Positions 25,924-35,331 are shown, numbered from the stretch's first letter. The stretch: DNA of 56,275 nucleotides from Mesorhizobium sp. (GCA_022833215.1 JAIPUZ010000058.1:1-56275); one strand, 5' to 3'. Notes: generated by a model from the letters alone, not told the origin. Translations and numbers: made by a program.

Positions 25924-27027
25924 TCAGCCCTGCGGCGCTTCCTGTTCCATGACCTTGCTCTTCTCCACCGACAGCAGTGTCGAGATGAAGAGATGGAACA
26001 ACTCGCGCTCGGTGGTGATATCCAGCTTGTAGTAAAGCCGCCAGCGGTGGTTCTTCACGGTCCCGACCGACACCCCAAGCTGCTTGGCGATGGCCGCATT
26101 GGGCAGGCCGAGAAAGGACAGCCGCACGATCTCGGCCTCGCGCGGCGTCAGGCTGTGGTCGCTGCAGAATGCCTCCAGAGCGGCCTCGCCCGAGGTCATC
26201 AGCGGCCCAGGCGAACGTTGTTCGAGGACCACGAGCGTGCCTTGCGGGGCGAGCGAGAAATCGTCCGGCAGCGTTTCCCAATGCACCACCTGCTGCCCCT
26301 CGAGCAGCAGCGACCCGCTGCCCCCTTCCGCGATCTTCTGCGAAATCTGCGGCAATGCGGCGGCGGCCACGGAATTTCCGGACCACGCCTGCGTGCGATA
26401 GACAACCTTGGCCCGACGGTCGAGGACCAGAAACTGGTTGCGGAAGCTGCTGGTGATCGCCTCCGAACCGCCGTCGCCGGCATTCGAAAACAGCCGGTCC
26501 ATATGCAGCTTGTGCAGTGCATCCACCATGGGCAGCAGCGCCTGGGCGCGCTCGTAATCCTGCTGCTCGAAGCGTATCCTGTGCCGGTCGCAACAGAAGG
26601 CGATGGTCACACCGCCATAGGCCGGCACCATGATTGCCAACTCGTCGAAGATCGCCATCTTGAACAGTTCGGCGAAATAGGCTTCCTCGATCTCCCCCAT
26701 CAGTGCCCGAAGGTTCACCACCGTCGGCCCCGGAGTCTCGCGCGCCAGCCGGTGCAGGGGATCGATCCGGTAAAGGCCCGCCAGATAGAAGCTGACGCCC
26801 TCCTCCGTCAGTGCCGCATTGATGAGGAAAGCCGGCTTGTCATAGGCGGAATAGCGCATGACGAGGCGGCGCTTGCAGCGCAGGACGCGCGCCAGCAGCA
26901 GCGAGAGCGCATCATAGAAGCCGGGCTTGCCGACCAGCGCGACAACCCTGGCGAGCTCGGCCAGCAACTCCGGCGTATCGAGCGCCAGAGCGCTGGAGTG
27001 CGGCGAAAACTCCATTTGGCTGGACAT
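25924..27027 (-). CDS. LuxR-family transcriptional regulator
   Basis: 367 residues with a C-terminal LuxR/FixJ helix-turn-helix (LTPREAEIVRLSFLGLPNAA to VGTVKNHRW, about 292-330). The ~280-residue N-terminal part shows no receiver domain, autoinducer-binding motif or ATPase motif; it looks like a sensory region of the large-LuxR type often found beside amino-acid and amine catabolic genes. Direction and spacing (127 nt after the nitrilase gene) suggest it belongs with the minus-strand catabolic genes upstream and may regulate them. The IS630 element begins 15 bp past its stop. Confidence 0.85.
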   Translation of the reverse strand: MSSQMEFSPHSSALALDTPELLAELARVVALVGKPGFYDALSLLLARVLRCKRRLVMRYSAYDKPAFLINAALTEEGVSFYLAGLYRIDPLHRLARETPGPTVVNLRALMGEIEEAYFAELFKMAIFDELAIMVPAYGGVTIAFCCDRHRIRFEQQDYERAQALLPMVDALHKLHMDRLFSNAGDGGSEAITSSFRNQFLVLDRRAKVVYRTQAWSGNSVAAAALPQISQKIAEGGSGSLLLEGQQVVHWETLPDDFSLAPQGTLVVLEQRSPGPLMTSGEAALEAFCSDHSLTPREAEIVRLSFLGLPNAAIAKQLGVSVGTVKNHRWRLYYKLDITTERELFHLFISTLLSVEKSKVMEQEAPQG

Positions 27028-27153
27028 GGCTTGCGGATGTTCACGCTGTTGGGAAACGGGGATGATGGGAATACCAGTCTATCTGCTTGCCTCCTCAAGA
27101 GTAAGGACGTGTCGAACCAAACGTGTGGACAGGCCGGGCCGATGGCGGCCGGC

Positions 27154-27951
27154 TCACCCTGCCGTCCGTGAGCAGAGAATATCCAGCCGGACATCGGCCG
27201 CCTGCGTACTCAACTGGTCGCGGGCCGGCCCGACGGTTTCAGAACCATGCAAACAGCATAGCAGCGCCCGCCCTTGCGCGCCTGCGCGGGCAAGATCGCG
27301 ACCGTCCGCGCCAACGATGCAGCTCATGCCCGTATAGGTGAGCCTGCCATCGTCTCCGACGAGATTGGCATAGGCGACCGGGATGCCGTTCTCCAGCGCC
27401 CGGGCGCGCAGCAAGGTCGTGGGCACTTCCCAGTAAGGGCTCATATTCGCGGTTGGCGCACAGATCAGATCAGCCCCTGCCCCGACGAGCGCCCGCGCCA
27501 TTTCCGGAAATTCGATATCGTAGCAGATCGCGAGCCCGACGCAGCGATCCGCCAGACGCACGGTGCAGATTTCACTGCCAGGAGCAAAGGCGGAGCGCTC
27601 ATCCGGGCCAAACAGGTGGATCTTGCGATAGAGGCCCGCGACGCTGCCGGCCTCGTCCACGGCGAGCGCGACATTGAAGACCACGTCATCGCTTCTCTCA
27701 GGCATCCCGGCAATGATGGCGATGCCGTGCCGGCGGGCGATCCCGGCGATCGCCCCGACCGACGGCCCGTCGACCGGCTCGGCAAGCTCGTGCAACGCCT
27801 GACGGCCAATATTGTAGCCAGTCAGGAACAGTTCGGGGAAAACGATCAGCCGGGAACCGGCGGCGGCGGCTGCATGCGCCGCGCGCTCCATCGCAGCGAT
27901 GTTGGCTTGTTTGAGCCCGGCCGCCGGCAGATCCTGAAACACCGCAATCAT
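27154..27951 (-). CDS. Carbon-nitrogen hydrolase (nitrilase superfamily)
   Basis: 265-residue cytosolic amidase. The Glu-Lys-Cys triad is visible: FPELFLTGYN (Glu40), LYRKIHLFG (Lys110) and ICYDIEFPE (Cys143). This superfamily hydrolyses amides, carbamoyl compounds or nitriles; N-carbamoylputrescine amidase and omega-amidase branches are plausible in view of the agmatinase-family neighbour, 33 nt upstream and co-directional. A GC-rich inverted repeat follows its stop (about 27130-27153) and may end the transcript before luxR. Confidence 0.9.
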   Translation of the reverse strand: MIAVFQDLPAAGLKQANIAAMERAAHAAAAAGSRLIVFPELFLTGYNIGRQALHELAEPVDGPSVGAIAGIARRHGIAIIAGMPERSDDVVFNVALAVDEAGSVAGLYRKIHLFGPDERSAFAPGSEICTVRLADRCVGLAICYDIEFPEMARALVGAGADLICAPTANMSPYWEVPTTLLRARALENGIPVAYANLVGDDGRLTYTGMSCIVGADGRDLARAGAQGRALLCCLHGSETVGPARDQLSTQAADVRLDILCSRTAG

Positions 27952-27984
27952 CGAATTGCTCCAAATGAACGTGCGGAAGCGACG

Positions 27985-28944
27985 CTACCTCTTCGTCGCG
28001 CCGGCAAGTGCCTCCAGTATCAGCTTGACCGCGAGGCGGCTCGTGATTCCGTCATGGTCATAGGGCGGCGACACCTCGACCACATCCAGCCCGCCCAGCC
28101 CGCCCCGCGCCAGTTCCGAGACCATGGCGATGGCTTCGCGCGAGGTAAGGCCGCCGGCCGCCGGCACACCCGTGCCCGGCGCATAGGCACCGTCGATCGC
28201 ATCGATGTCGAAGGTCAGATAGACGCTGTCCGTGCCCGCACCGGCAATCGCGCGCGCCTCCTGGGCGACCGCGACGGCTCCCTTCTCGATCACCGTCTCA
28301 ATCGGCATGATGGTCATGCCTCTCTGGCGCGCATAGTCGAACTCGGCCTTCGGGTTCAGCCAGCCATTGGTGCCGATGATGACGATCTTGCTCGGATCGA
28401 AGCCGGCATCCACCGCGCGCGCAATCGGGCAGGCATGGTTCATCTCCTCGCCGCCGACATCTTCGGCGGTATCGAAATGACTGTCGATGAGGATCAGACC
28501 GGGATTGTCGTAGCGTTCCCGGAAAGCACGGGCGCAGGCGATGGTAATCGAATGATCGCCACCGATGGTGACGGGGATCGCCCCGGCTCCGAGCACTTCG
28601 GACATCATGCGCTGGGCCCGCTCCATGGTGCGCACGGGCGAACCCGGAACGACAGCCACGTCTCCGCAATCGGCAAAGGTGTAGTGGTCGGACAGGTCGA
28701 TGTCGAGATTGGCGCTGTAGGCGCTGAACTGATCGCTGGCTTCGCGGATCACGCGGGGCCCGTAATTCGTACCCGTTCGGCTGATGCACATGGAGTCCCA
28801 TGGAAAGCCGATGATGCCCACGGTAATGCCCAGCTTCTTCAAAGTATCCGCATCCGGTTTCACATGAGGAAACCGCATGAACGTACCGCCACGGCCGGCG
28901 TGAAGAAGACCTCCGAAAGAATAATCGGCAACGGCGTCAGACAT
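27985..28944 (-). CDS. Agmatinase/ureohydrolase family protein
   Basis: 319-residue Mn-dependent ureohydrolase, splitting a guanidino compound into an amine and urea. Metal-binding motifs: GGDHS (128-132), DSHFD (154-158) and FDIDAIDGAYAPGTG with Asp246, Asp248 and Asp251. The second motif reads D-S-H-F-D rather than the common D-A-H-x-D, and the usual Pro after the last Asp is Gly; all metal ligands remain. The ATG at 28944 has AGGAGG 6 nt upstream. Substrate could be agmatine, guanidinobutyrate or guanidine itself; sequence alone does not decide. The nitrilase gene follows. Confidence 0.9.
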   Translation of the reverse strand: MSDAVADYSFGGLLHAGRGGTFMRFPHVKPDADTLKKLGITVGIIGFPWDSMCISRTGTNYGPRVIREASDQFSAYSANLDIDLSDHYTFADCGDVAVVPGSPVRTMERAQRMMSEVLGAGAIPVTIGGDHSITIACARAFRERYDNPGLILIDSHFDTAEDVGGEEMNHACPIARAVDAGFDPSKIVIIGTNGWLNPKAEFDYARQRGMTIMPIETVIEKGAVAVAQEARAIAGAGTDSVYLTFDIDAIDGAYAPGTGVPAAGGLTSREAIAMVSELARGGLGGLDVVEVSPPYDHDGITSRLAVKLILEALAGATKR

Positions 28945-29013
28945 ATATTCCTCCTGATAGAAGCCCTGATGATCCCGCTTCTGTGGCAACCATCCGGTGT
29001 CTTTGCGGGAAAA

Positions 29014-29039
29014 CCAATGGTGGCCTGCGTCACCATTGG
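29014..29039. promoter_or_regulatory. 9-bp inverted repeat upstream of the agmatinase-family gene
   Basis: CCAATGGTG and CACCATTGG separated by 8 nt form a perfect inverted repeat 70-95 nt upstream of the agmatinase-family start. It could be an operator or a transcript hairpin between the flavin monooxygenase and this gene; no T-tract follows, so a terminator is less likely. Confidence 0.4.
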
Positions 29040-29124
29040 CCGTGTCATGATGTCTGCGCACCGGCCTGTTGCCCGCCAACATCATCCGGCCTGCCGGTTC
29101 GCAAAGCCGGCCTTGCCCGCACGC

Positions 29125-30249
29125 TCAGGCGGCAGATGTTCCGGTCGTGCCGCCGCGGCGCTCCACGAAGCGTTCGTAACGGTCGAAAAGCGGATTTTTG
29201 TTGCCATGCACCAGTTCGTTCTGGTCGTCGAAATCGAACAGTGAACGCGACCCTCTCACAATGGGTGCAACCTGCTGGATACGGATGCGCTCATAGGCTT
29301 CGAGGGCGCTCCCGACGTCGTCGTGGGCATCGAGGCTCATGCACAGCGCATCGATGTCTTCCAGAGCCTGGTTCGCCCCCTGCGCCATGCCGGGCAGCAT
29401 GGGATGCGCAGCATCGCCGGCCAACGTGACCCTTCCCTGCGACCAGTTGTCGAGCGGACGCACGAAATCGTGAAGGTCGCTGCGGATGATTGTGGATTTG
29501 TCGGTCGCCGCGATCAGGCCGGGAACCGGACTGCCCCGCCACCCGCTGAAGTGCCTGATGACCGCATCGGGATCGTGGGTGATGCCGTCGGCCGCTGCAA
29601 ACCAGTAGGCACGACCGCCACCGATGGGGAGGTATCCCAGATGCCCGTCCTCTCCCCACACCTCCGCCTCCGACAGAGGATCGACGTCGACGTCGGCAAG
29701 ATTGAAAAGCCCTCGCCAGCGCACCAGAACGTCAGTGCTGAATTCCTGTTCGCCGAAGATGCTGGCACGAACGATCGAGCCGATGCCGTCAGCGCCAAGC
29801 ACCAGGTCGCCGCGCGCGCTCTCGCCGTTGGCGAACGTGCACACCACGTCGTCGTCCTGCTCGACCGACACAAGCTGATGGCCGACGCGAAGCTTTTCCG
29901 AACCGAGCGCCTCCACAAGAATGCGGCTGAGATCCCGGCGATAGATTCCGCAAAGCGGAGCGCCATATTTTTCGCGCCAGTTCCTCACATCCTCGACGGC
30001 AATGACATCGCCGGTGGAGGAGAAGGTGCGGTAGTAATCCAGACTGGCGGCAACGGTCGCCAAGGCCGATCGCAGACCGATCTTCTCCAGAACGCGCATC
30101 CCGTTAGGCCAGAGATTGAGGCCGGCTCCTGCGGTGCGCAACTCGGGGTCCTTTTCAAAAACCGTCACATCCCACCCCAGCCGGGTGAGATAGATGCCCG
30201 CGGTCAAGCCGCTGATGCCGGCACCGCACACAAGCGCACGCTTCGTCAT
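29125..30249 (-). CDS. FAD-dependent monooxygenase
   Basis: 374 residues of the aromatic-hydroxylase/UbiH-like flavoprotein family. The dinucleotide motif GAGISGL (9-15), the middle DG motif LVLGADGIGSIVR and the second FAD motif GDAAHPMLPGMAQGANQALED are intact. Such enzymes insert one oxygen into aromatic or heterocyclic substrates, using NAD(P)H. The substrate is unknown. It is co-directional with the agmatinase and nitrilase-family genes, 180 nt upstream of them, and could share their pathway. The 393 bp upstream of its start (30250-30642) show no gene. Confidence 0.88.
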   Translation of the reverse strand: MTKRALVCGAGISGLTAGIYLTRLGWDVTVFEKDPELRTAGAGLNLWPNGMRVLEKIGLRSALATVAASLDYYRTFSSTGDVIAVEDVRNWREKYGAPLCGIYRRDLSRILVEALGSEKLRVGHQLVSVEQDDDVVCTFANGESARGDLVLGADGIGSIVRASIFGEQEFSTDVLVRWRGLFNLADVDVDPLSEAEVWGEDGHLGYLPIGGGRAYWFAAADGITHDPDAVIRHFSGWRGSPVPGLIAATDKSTIIRSDLHDFVRPLDNWSQGRVTLAGDAAHPMLPGMAQGANQALEDIDALCMSLDAHDDVGSALEAYERIRIQQVAPIVRGSRSLFDFDDQNELVHGNKNPLFDRYERFVERRGGTTGTSAA

Positions 30250-30642
30250 GAGCTACAGTTCTCCCGTTCCGGACCATCCTGTACGTGATTATTGGCGCTG
30301 GCCCGCGACGGATCGTGGACCGCAGATATTGCAGGACGGTTGAACCTGTCGTTTTGCAGCCTGGAGCGCGATAGCCAAGGGTTACTCCAGTCACCGTCGG
30401 CTTTGTTCAGCGTCCTCGGACCTTCGCTTCTGCTGCCCCGCATATGAGAGCGGGTCCGGCATGGTCTGCCGATTCCCCGGCGAAATCATCGCGGCACCGC
30501 GGCTGAGCCTCAGGCATGTTGAGCAGCAGGAACCAGTTGAACCTGCTCCGTAAGGGAGCCAGCAGCCATGTCCGTGTGCCGCCGCGCGCACGCCGGGTTG
30601 TTCACGCCCTGCTCGAACCCGCCCCGGCCGGGCCGGCTTGCC
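30250..30642. other. 393-bp intergenic region without a gene
   Basis: Short open frames exist but none has motifs or a ribosome site. Two copies of GTTGAACCTG (about 30338 and 30534) are the only repeat I noticed. It should contain the promoter of the flavin monooxygenase gene. Confidence 0.45.
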
Positions 30643-31926
30643 TCAAAAGCGGTCGCCTGCCAGATGGGCTATCTGCGCACCGGCCTCATAGAAGATCTCT
30701 CTTACGCCGCGCAGCGGTGCCGGGTTCATGCCGCTCATCGGCAGCGGCAGGTCTTCCGGGCTTTTCTCGCCGAGGACGAGAAGCGCCAGTTCGCGGCCGA
30801 ACACCGTGCCCGGCGAAATGCCGCGCCCGTTGTAGCCGAACACGCCGATTGCCGCGGGTCCGAAGGCGTGCAGGCGCGGCACCGCGTCGTTGGTCATGCC
30901 GATCTGGCCATACCATTCATGTTCAAACCCGATGCCGGCAAGCTGTGGAAAGAGGCGCGTCAACGCCCTTTGCGCCCAGCCCTTGTGAATGGCGGTTCCA
31001 GTATGACGCAGCGCACCGACCGAGCCGAACACCAGCCGTCCCGCATGGTCGGGCCGGAATGAGGACAGGATGGTTTTCGTGTCCCATACCCCCTCCTTTC
31101 CGGGCAGTATGGTATCGAGCAAAGCCGGTTCGAGAGGCTGAGTGGCGAGATTGAAATAGGGAAGCCGCACCTGCGCTTCCCGGGTACCCCGAAAGGGTCC
31201 CTGGCCATAAGCATCGGTGGCGACGACCAGCCACTGTGCTTCGACGCGCCCTTGCGGCGTGCGGACATCCCAGCAGACCCCGGCCCGCTCCGCCGAGACG
31301 ACGGGGCTCGATGTGTGGAGGCGCGCTCCGGCAGCGCCGGCTGCACGGGCAAGGCCGCGGGCATAGGCCAGCGGTTGCAGCGTGCCGGCCCGCCTGTCGA
31401 GCAGCGCGCCGGCATAGGCGCGGGTGCCGACGCGTTCAGCCGTATCGAGGGCATCGAGCAGGCTCACCGGGGCGCCGCGCTTCAGCCATTGCGCCTCGCG
31501 CCGGCGAAGCTCTTCCAGACCCGCTGCGCCGACAGCACAATGAAGGGTGCCCTTGCGTTCCAGTTCGCAGTCGATGCGATGGCGCTCGATAAGCGACATC
31601 ACCAGCGCCGGCCCGTCTCCGAGCGCGGTCAGCAACCGCTCGCCATACAACTCGCCGGCCGCCGCCGAAACATCGTCCGGCATCAGCCACAGACCGGCAT
31701 TGATGAGCCCGACGTTGCGGCCAGCCCCGCCAAAGCCAAACTCGTGCGCCTCCAGCAGAACCACGGATTTGCCGGCCTCGGAAAGATGCAGCGCGCAGGA
31801 CAGTCCGGTATAACCGCCGCCGACGATGACGACATCCGCTTCCACGGCCTCTGTCAGCGATGACGTTACAGGTGCGGGAGGAGCAGAGGCTTCCCACAGA
31901 CCGTGGGTACGGGGATCGTTCAGCAT
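30643..31926 (-). CDS. FAD-dependent oxidoreductase (DAO family)
   Basis: 427-residue flavoprotein of the D-amino acid oxidase/glycine-sarcosine oxidase fold, like PuuB or gamma-glutamylputrescine oxidoreductase. The N-terminal motif is DVVIVGGGYTGLSCALHLSE (about 31-50), followed by GFGGAGRNVGLINAG and a C-terminal GVFGYNGRGISPGTVFGREL FAD-binding stretch. The family oxidises secondary amines, D-amino acids or polyamine derivatives. With the agmatinase-family and nitrilase-family genes on the same strand, amine or guanidino-compound breakdown is a reasonable inference. Start ATG at 31926. Confidence 0.9.
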   Translation of the reverse strand: MLNDPRTHGLWEASAPPAPVTSSLTEAVEADVVIVGGGYTGLSCALHLSEAGKSVVLLEAHEFGFGGAGRNVGLINAGLWLMPDDVSAAAGELYGERLLTALGDGPALVMSLIERHRIDCELERKGTLHCAVGAAGLEELRRREAQWLKRGAPVSLLDALDTAERVGTRAYAGALLDRRAGTLQPLAYARGLARAAGAAGARLHTSSPVVSAERAGVCWDVRTPQGRVEAQWLVVATDAYGQGPFRGTREAQVRLPYFNLATQPLEPALLDTILPGKEGVWDTKTILSSFRPDHAGRLVFGSVGALRHTGTAIHKGWAQRALTRLFPQLAGIGFEHEWYGQIGMTNDAVPRLHAFGPAAIGVFGYNGRGISPGTVFGRELALLVLGEKSPEDLPLPMSGMNPAPLRGVREIFYEAGAQIAHLAGDRF

Positions 31927-32423
31927 CGTGCCTCCACTTCCGGCTCTTCAGATTGCGAGCGCAGCGCAGCCGAGCCCGAGCGTGCCCATGCCGGCCGCCA
32001 CGTCCGCCAGCGGACCACAGCGACAGGCCGGCACTGCCCGCCCGCACATGGCGGATATGCCTGCCGGGAAAGTGACGCTGGTGGCAGCGCCGGGCATGAA
32101 GGAGCTGGCTGGCACAGGCTTTCCGATCGTTGCGAAGACGGGCGACTTGATGCGCAGGCGGTACTTTATCGCGAACCAGAAGCCATGAATTGCGTTGAAT
32201 CCATCTGACATGATGCGGAGCCTGCATGATCTTGTCAGGCGCCGCATTGAAGGGGTTCTGTTGTGAATTCCCGAAACGCCGGAGGGGCTTGCCTGCGTCT
32301 ACGCTTCAGGCGGCGACTGCCCCGAATTGCCCACTGGATGTGGGTCGGGTTGAAGGTGAAGCGTGGCGCTGCATTTCAGAGTTGTACCCTGCGCCTGGGG
32401 TGCGCGGTTTCTGCATCCGGCAC
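31927..32423. other. About 500-bp stretch with no supported gene
   Basis: Open frames on both strands (for example minus 31948-32247, 99 codons) carry no family signature and no ribosome site. The part 32170-32290 is somewhat less GC-rich, compatible with a promoter for the DAO gene or the 3' region of the DMT gene. I see no terminator with a T-tract. Confidence 0.45.
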
Positions 32424-33338
32424 TCAGTTGGCGGGTTTGCGCGACAGAGCCAGATACATGGCCGCCAGCATCAGGATCAGGGCGACCCAGAACGATGCCA
32501 CCGGCCTTTCATCGAAGACGATCATGCTCCAGAGAATGCCTGCCGCGACCGCCAGATAGTTGAAAAGGGAAAACCGCGCGGGACCAATTGCAGCGACCAG
32601 ATGGAAGAAAAGGAAGAAGAAGATCGCGTTTATTGTGGTTGCAAGGGCCAGCGGCAGCATCGTCTCCCCGCTCCACCTCGCAGGTGAAAGGTCGCTGCCG
32701 AGAGCGAGCATGACAACGCCTGCAACCACCGCCGCCCCCATTAATGTGCCCGCCGCCATCATCACCGAAGGCGTTTGCGGCGGTCGCAGCCACTTCGCGC
32801 AATTGTTGGCCGTGGCGAACATGACCGGTGCGACGAGTGCGATCAGGAACCAGAAGATGCTGCCGGTTCCCGTCGCGCCGACGCCAGGCAGCGCCACCAG
32901 CACGACGCCTGCCGCTCCCAGCAGCATGGCAAGCAATATGCGCCGGTCGAAACGTTCCAGACCGGCCAGTGCGCCGATGAACAGGGTGAGGATGGGCGAA
33001 AGGCAAAGCACCAGCGTCAGCACCGAAGCGTCGAGATGCGGCGCTGCCGACACCAGTATGCCGATCGGCAGTCCCACCACCAGACCGCCCATGATCAGAT
33101 AGACTCGCAGATGGGCGCCCGAGACCGCGAGACGGCCGCCAGACACGATCACGGCGAAGGCAAGCACGAGACCAGCCAGCAGCGACTGGGCAAAGGCAAA
33201 ACCCATCGGCGGCCACAGCGCTTCCGCCGCAAGACGATTGACCGGGAAGATGCCGCCATAGATGACGGCCGCCAGCAGGAGCAAGGCCACATCCGCGAGG
33301 CGGAATGTCGGCCCGGTTATCTTTCGCTGCTCGTGCAT
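32424..33338 (-). CDS. DMT-family (EamA) transporter
   Basis: 304 residues with ten hydrophobic helices in two EamA repeats (residues ~15-145 and ~155-295). The family exports amino acids and metabolites or takes up nucleotide sugars and similar compounds. The first repeat opens LADVALLLLAAVIYGGIFPVNRLAAEAL, and the second contains WFLIALVAPVMFATANNCAKW. ATG 33338 (MHEQRK) is chosen because it lies directly before the first helix; the frame remains open to 33446 with a basic, unlikely N-terminus. It is separated from HyuB by 187 bp with palindromes, so it is probably a separate unit. Confidence 0.85.
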   Translation of the reverse strand: MHEQRKITGPTFRLADVALLLLAAVIYGGIFPVNRLAAEALWPPMGFAFAQSLLAGLVLAFAVIVSGGRLAVSGAHLRVYLIMGGLVVGLPIGILVSAAPHLDASVLTLVLCLSPILTLFIGALAGLERFDRRILLAMLLGAAGVVLVALPGVGATGTGSIFWFLIALVAPVMFATANNCAKWLRPPQTPSVMMAAGTLMGAAVVAGVVMLALGSDLSPARWSGETMLPLALATTINAIFFFLFFHLVAAIGPARFSLFNYLAVAAGILWSMIVFDERPVASFWVALILMLAAMYLALSRKPAN

Positions 33339-33375
33339 GCCACTTCGCCCGGTCCTGCCGGACGCCCCTCCCCTC

Positions 33376-33414
33376 GAAGCGCTTTCGCTTTTCCCTGAAT
33401 CGCGGAAGCGCTTC
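33376..33414. promoter_or_regulatory. Paired AAGCGCTT palindromes upstream of the DMT gene (LacI-type operator candidates)
   Basis: Two AAGCGCTT palindromes, at 33377-33384 and 33406-33413, lie 29 bp apart and 38-76 nt upstream of the DMT start; the second is a perfect 12-bp palindrome GGAAGCGCTTCC. They resemble LacI/GalR-family operators. Together they also make a 13-bp hairpin with one mismatch, so a structural role is an alternative. No LacI-type gene lies in the window. Confidence 0.4.
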
Positions 33415-33494
33415 CACTCCCTGCTTTGGTGCCATTGCGGACGCAAACCACTTCACGCCCGTTCCGCAATTGCCCCGGCTTGCCCGTGAAGGGT

Positions 33495-33517
33495 GGAGAG
33501 CGCTTTCGCAGCTCTCC
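33495..33517 (-). terminator. Hairpin after HyuB
   Basis: GGAGAGC and GCTCTCC, 9 nt apart, start 9 nt beyond the HyuB stop on the minus strand. No T-run follows, so it may be a Rho-type or stabilising hairpin at the end of the importer-hyuAB operon. Confidence 0.4.
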
Positions 33518-33525
33518 CTGACCGG

Positions 33526-35331
33526 TCAGGCTGCGCGCAACGTGGCGGTACGAGCCTCGTCCACGACATACACGCCGATCTGCAGTCCCTCGGCGAGCGC
33601 CACCTTGTAGACCCTTTCCGCATCCTGCGGGCTCAGCCAGCCGCGGTTCACCGTCGCCGCCACCCGAGCGGGATCGCGCCTGAGCGGATCGCCATAGCCG
33701 CCGCCTCCGCAGGCCGTGAACTCGATCCGGGCGCCGTTCTCGATCGTCTCCTCGCTGAAGGCCGGCAGGACAACCCGCCCGCCGTCCGGCAGCTGCTTGA
33801 TCGTCTCGCTTCGCTTGCCGTCGCCGCCGCCCAGCACGCCGCGTGGCGGGAAGCTGGTGCCGTCGGCCGCGTAGACGACCGTCATGTCGTGGTCGAGCGG
33901 GTAGAAAACGCCGCCGACCGCAGGTGCGCCCTCATATTCGCCAAAGCCCTGCGAACCCGGCAGCACGCCACGACGCTCGATGACGATCGGATACATGGAT
34001 TCGTCCACCTCGACGGAATCGAGCTGGATAAGCCCGGCATTGGCCGGTCCGCAATAGGTCAGCCAGCCATCGTAGCCGCTGCGCGCGCCGCCACCGGCGT
34101 AGCCGACGAAGACCTGATTGACGTAGGATTTGCCGTTCTTGAAGGGGTCGAGGCCGGAGATGACGCCAACGCCTGCGGGAAGGTGCGAGCCGCTCTCCGC
34201 CTGCCCGTAAGGCGCGCCCATGCGGGAGAACACGCAGTTCCCGGCGATCATCAGGCGATCGTTGACATTGGTGGTGGCGACCGACGTGCCGACCGGATAT
34301 TTCGGCTTGCCGATGGCGCTGCCTTCGCGAAGCAGAACCTTGATCTGCGATTTCGCGCCCTCATTGTGCGGGATGCTCTCGTCCAGATTGTTGAACACGC
34401 CGATGCGGCAGGAGCCGGTGGCCGTGTTCTCGGACAGGTTGAGGCCGCCCGGCACATTGTCGATGTTGTCGCGCACATCCACCACGATCTCGCCCTTCTG
34501 CGGATCGACGTCGATGGTGACGCGCACCGGAATGCCTTCCTCGGCGACGCCGGGGACGGGATCGTGTCGCGTCTCATAGCTGTAGGTTCCGGCCGGAAGC
34601 CGCGCGATGGCCGCTCTGGCGCACCGCGCGCCATAGTCGAACCAGTCCTCGACAAACCCCAGTATGGTGTCGCGGCCGTAGCGGGCGAATAGTTCGCCGA
34701 TGCGGCGCTCGCCGGTACGGCAGGCACCGATCTGGGCGCGCACATCGCCCAGCCACATGTCGGGCACGCGGTTGCGCATGGTCCCGATACGCAGGATGTC
34801 CTTCTTTTCCTGATAGTTCTGGGCAACCCGCACACACGGGAAGTGGAGACCTTCCTCGAAGATGTTCTTGGCGAAAGGCAGATAGGTCGACGGCACCGGC
34901 GCCCCGGTGTCCGCATGGTGCGAGAGCGCCACGACCCAGAACAGCGGCTCACCGTCGAAGAACACCGGCATCGCCATGATCAGGTCGGCATGATGGGTAC
35001 CGCCGGTGAACGGGCAGTTGTTCAGGAAGATATCCCCCTGAGACACGTCATCGAACAGCTCGGTCAGCGGACGGGTCGCCATGTCCATCGACATGACATG
35101 GATGGGCAACGCATCCTCGACCGAGACCAGCTTGTGGTCGTAGGTCAGGATGGCGCAGGAAAAGTCGCGCGCGTTCTTGATGACGGCCGAGCGGCTGGCG
35201 CGCATGACGACCAGCGTCATCTCGCGCACGATCGCCTCGAAACGGCTTTTCAATACCGACATCAGGAAGGGGTCAACGCGCCGTTCCGAGGTGTCGAGTT
35301 CAGGCTTGCTGGTGGAGTCCATGGCGGTCAT
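33526..35331 (-). CDS. hyuB: Hydantoinase B/oxoprolinase family protein (HyuB)
   Basis: 601-residue subunit of an ATP-dependent cyclic-amide hydrolase or related enzyme. N-hydantoinase, 5-oxoprolinase, caprolactamase and acetone/acetophenone carboxylases share this fold, so the reaction is not fixed by sequence. HyuB features: an N-terminal helix pair (LKSRFEAIVREMTLVVMRAS), VMSMDMATRPLTELFDDVSQGDIFLNNCPFTGGTHH (split here) and the C-terminal ACGGGGYGDP. Start ATG 35331 lies 20 nt after HyuA. Last gene of the importer operon beginning at 42143. Confidence 0.9.
   Translation of the reverse strand: MTAMDSTSKPELDTSERRVDPFLMSVLKSRFEAIVREMTLVVMRASRSAVIKNARDFSCAILTYDHKLVSVEDALPIHVMSMDMATRPLTELFDDVSQGDIFLNNCPFTGGTHHADLIMAMPVFFDGEPLFWVVALSHHADTGAPVPSTYLPFAKNIFEEGLHFPCVRVAQNYQEKKDILRIGTMRNRVPDMWLGDVRAQIGACRTGERRIGELFARYGRDTILGFVEDWFDYGARCARAAIARLPAGTYSYETRHDPVPGVAEEGIPVRVTIDVDPQKGEIVVDVRDNIDNVPGGLNLSENTATGSCRIGVFNNLDESIPHNEGAKSQIKVLLREGSAIGKPKYPVGTSVATTNVNDRLMIAGNCVFSRMGAPYGQAESGSHLPAGVGVISGLDPFKNGKSYVNQVFVGYAGGGARSGYDGWLTYCGPANAGLIQLDSVEVDESMYPIVIERRGVLPGSQGFGEYEGAPAVGGVFYPLDHDMTVVYAADGTSFPPRGVLGGGDGKRSETIKQLPDGGRVVLPAFSEETIENGARIEFTACGGGGYGDPLRRDPARVAATVNRGWLSPQDAERVYKVALAEGLQIGVYVVDEARTATLRAA

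Noticed and set aside
31948-32247. Minus-strand 99-codon frame after the DAO gene
   Set aside because: No ribosome site and no recognisable family; considered as RidA or DUF1028 but motifs did not fit.
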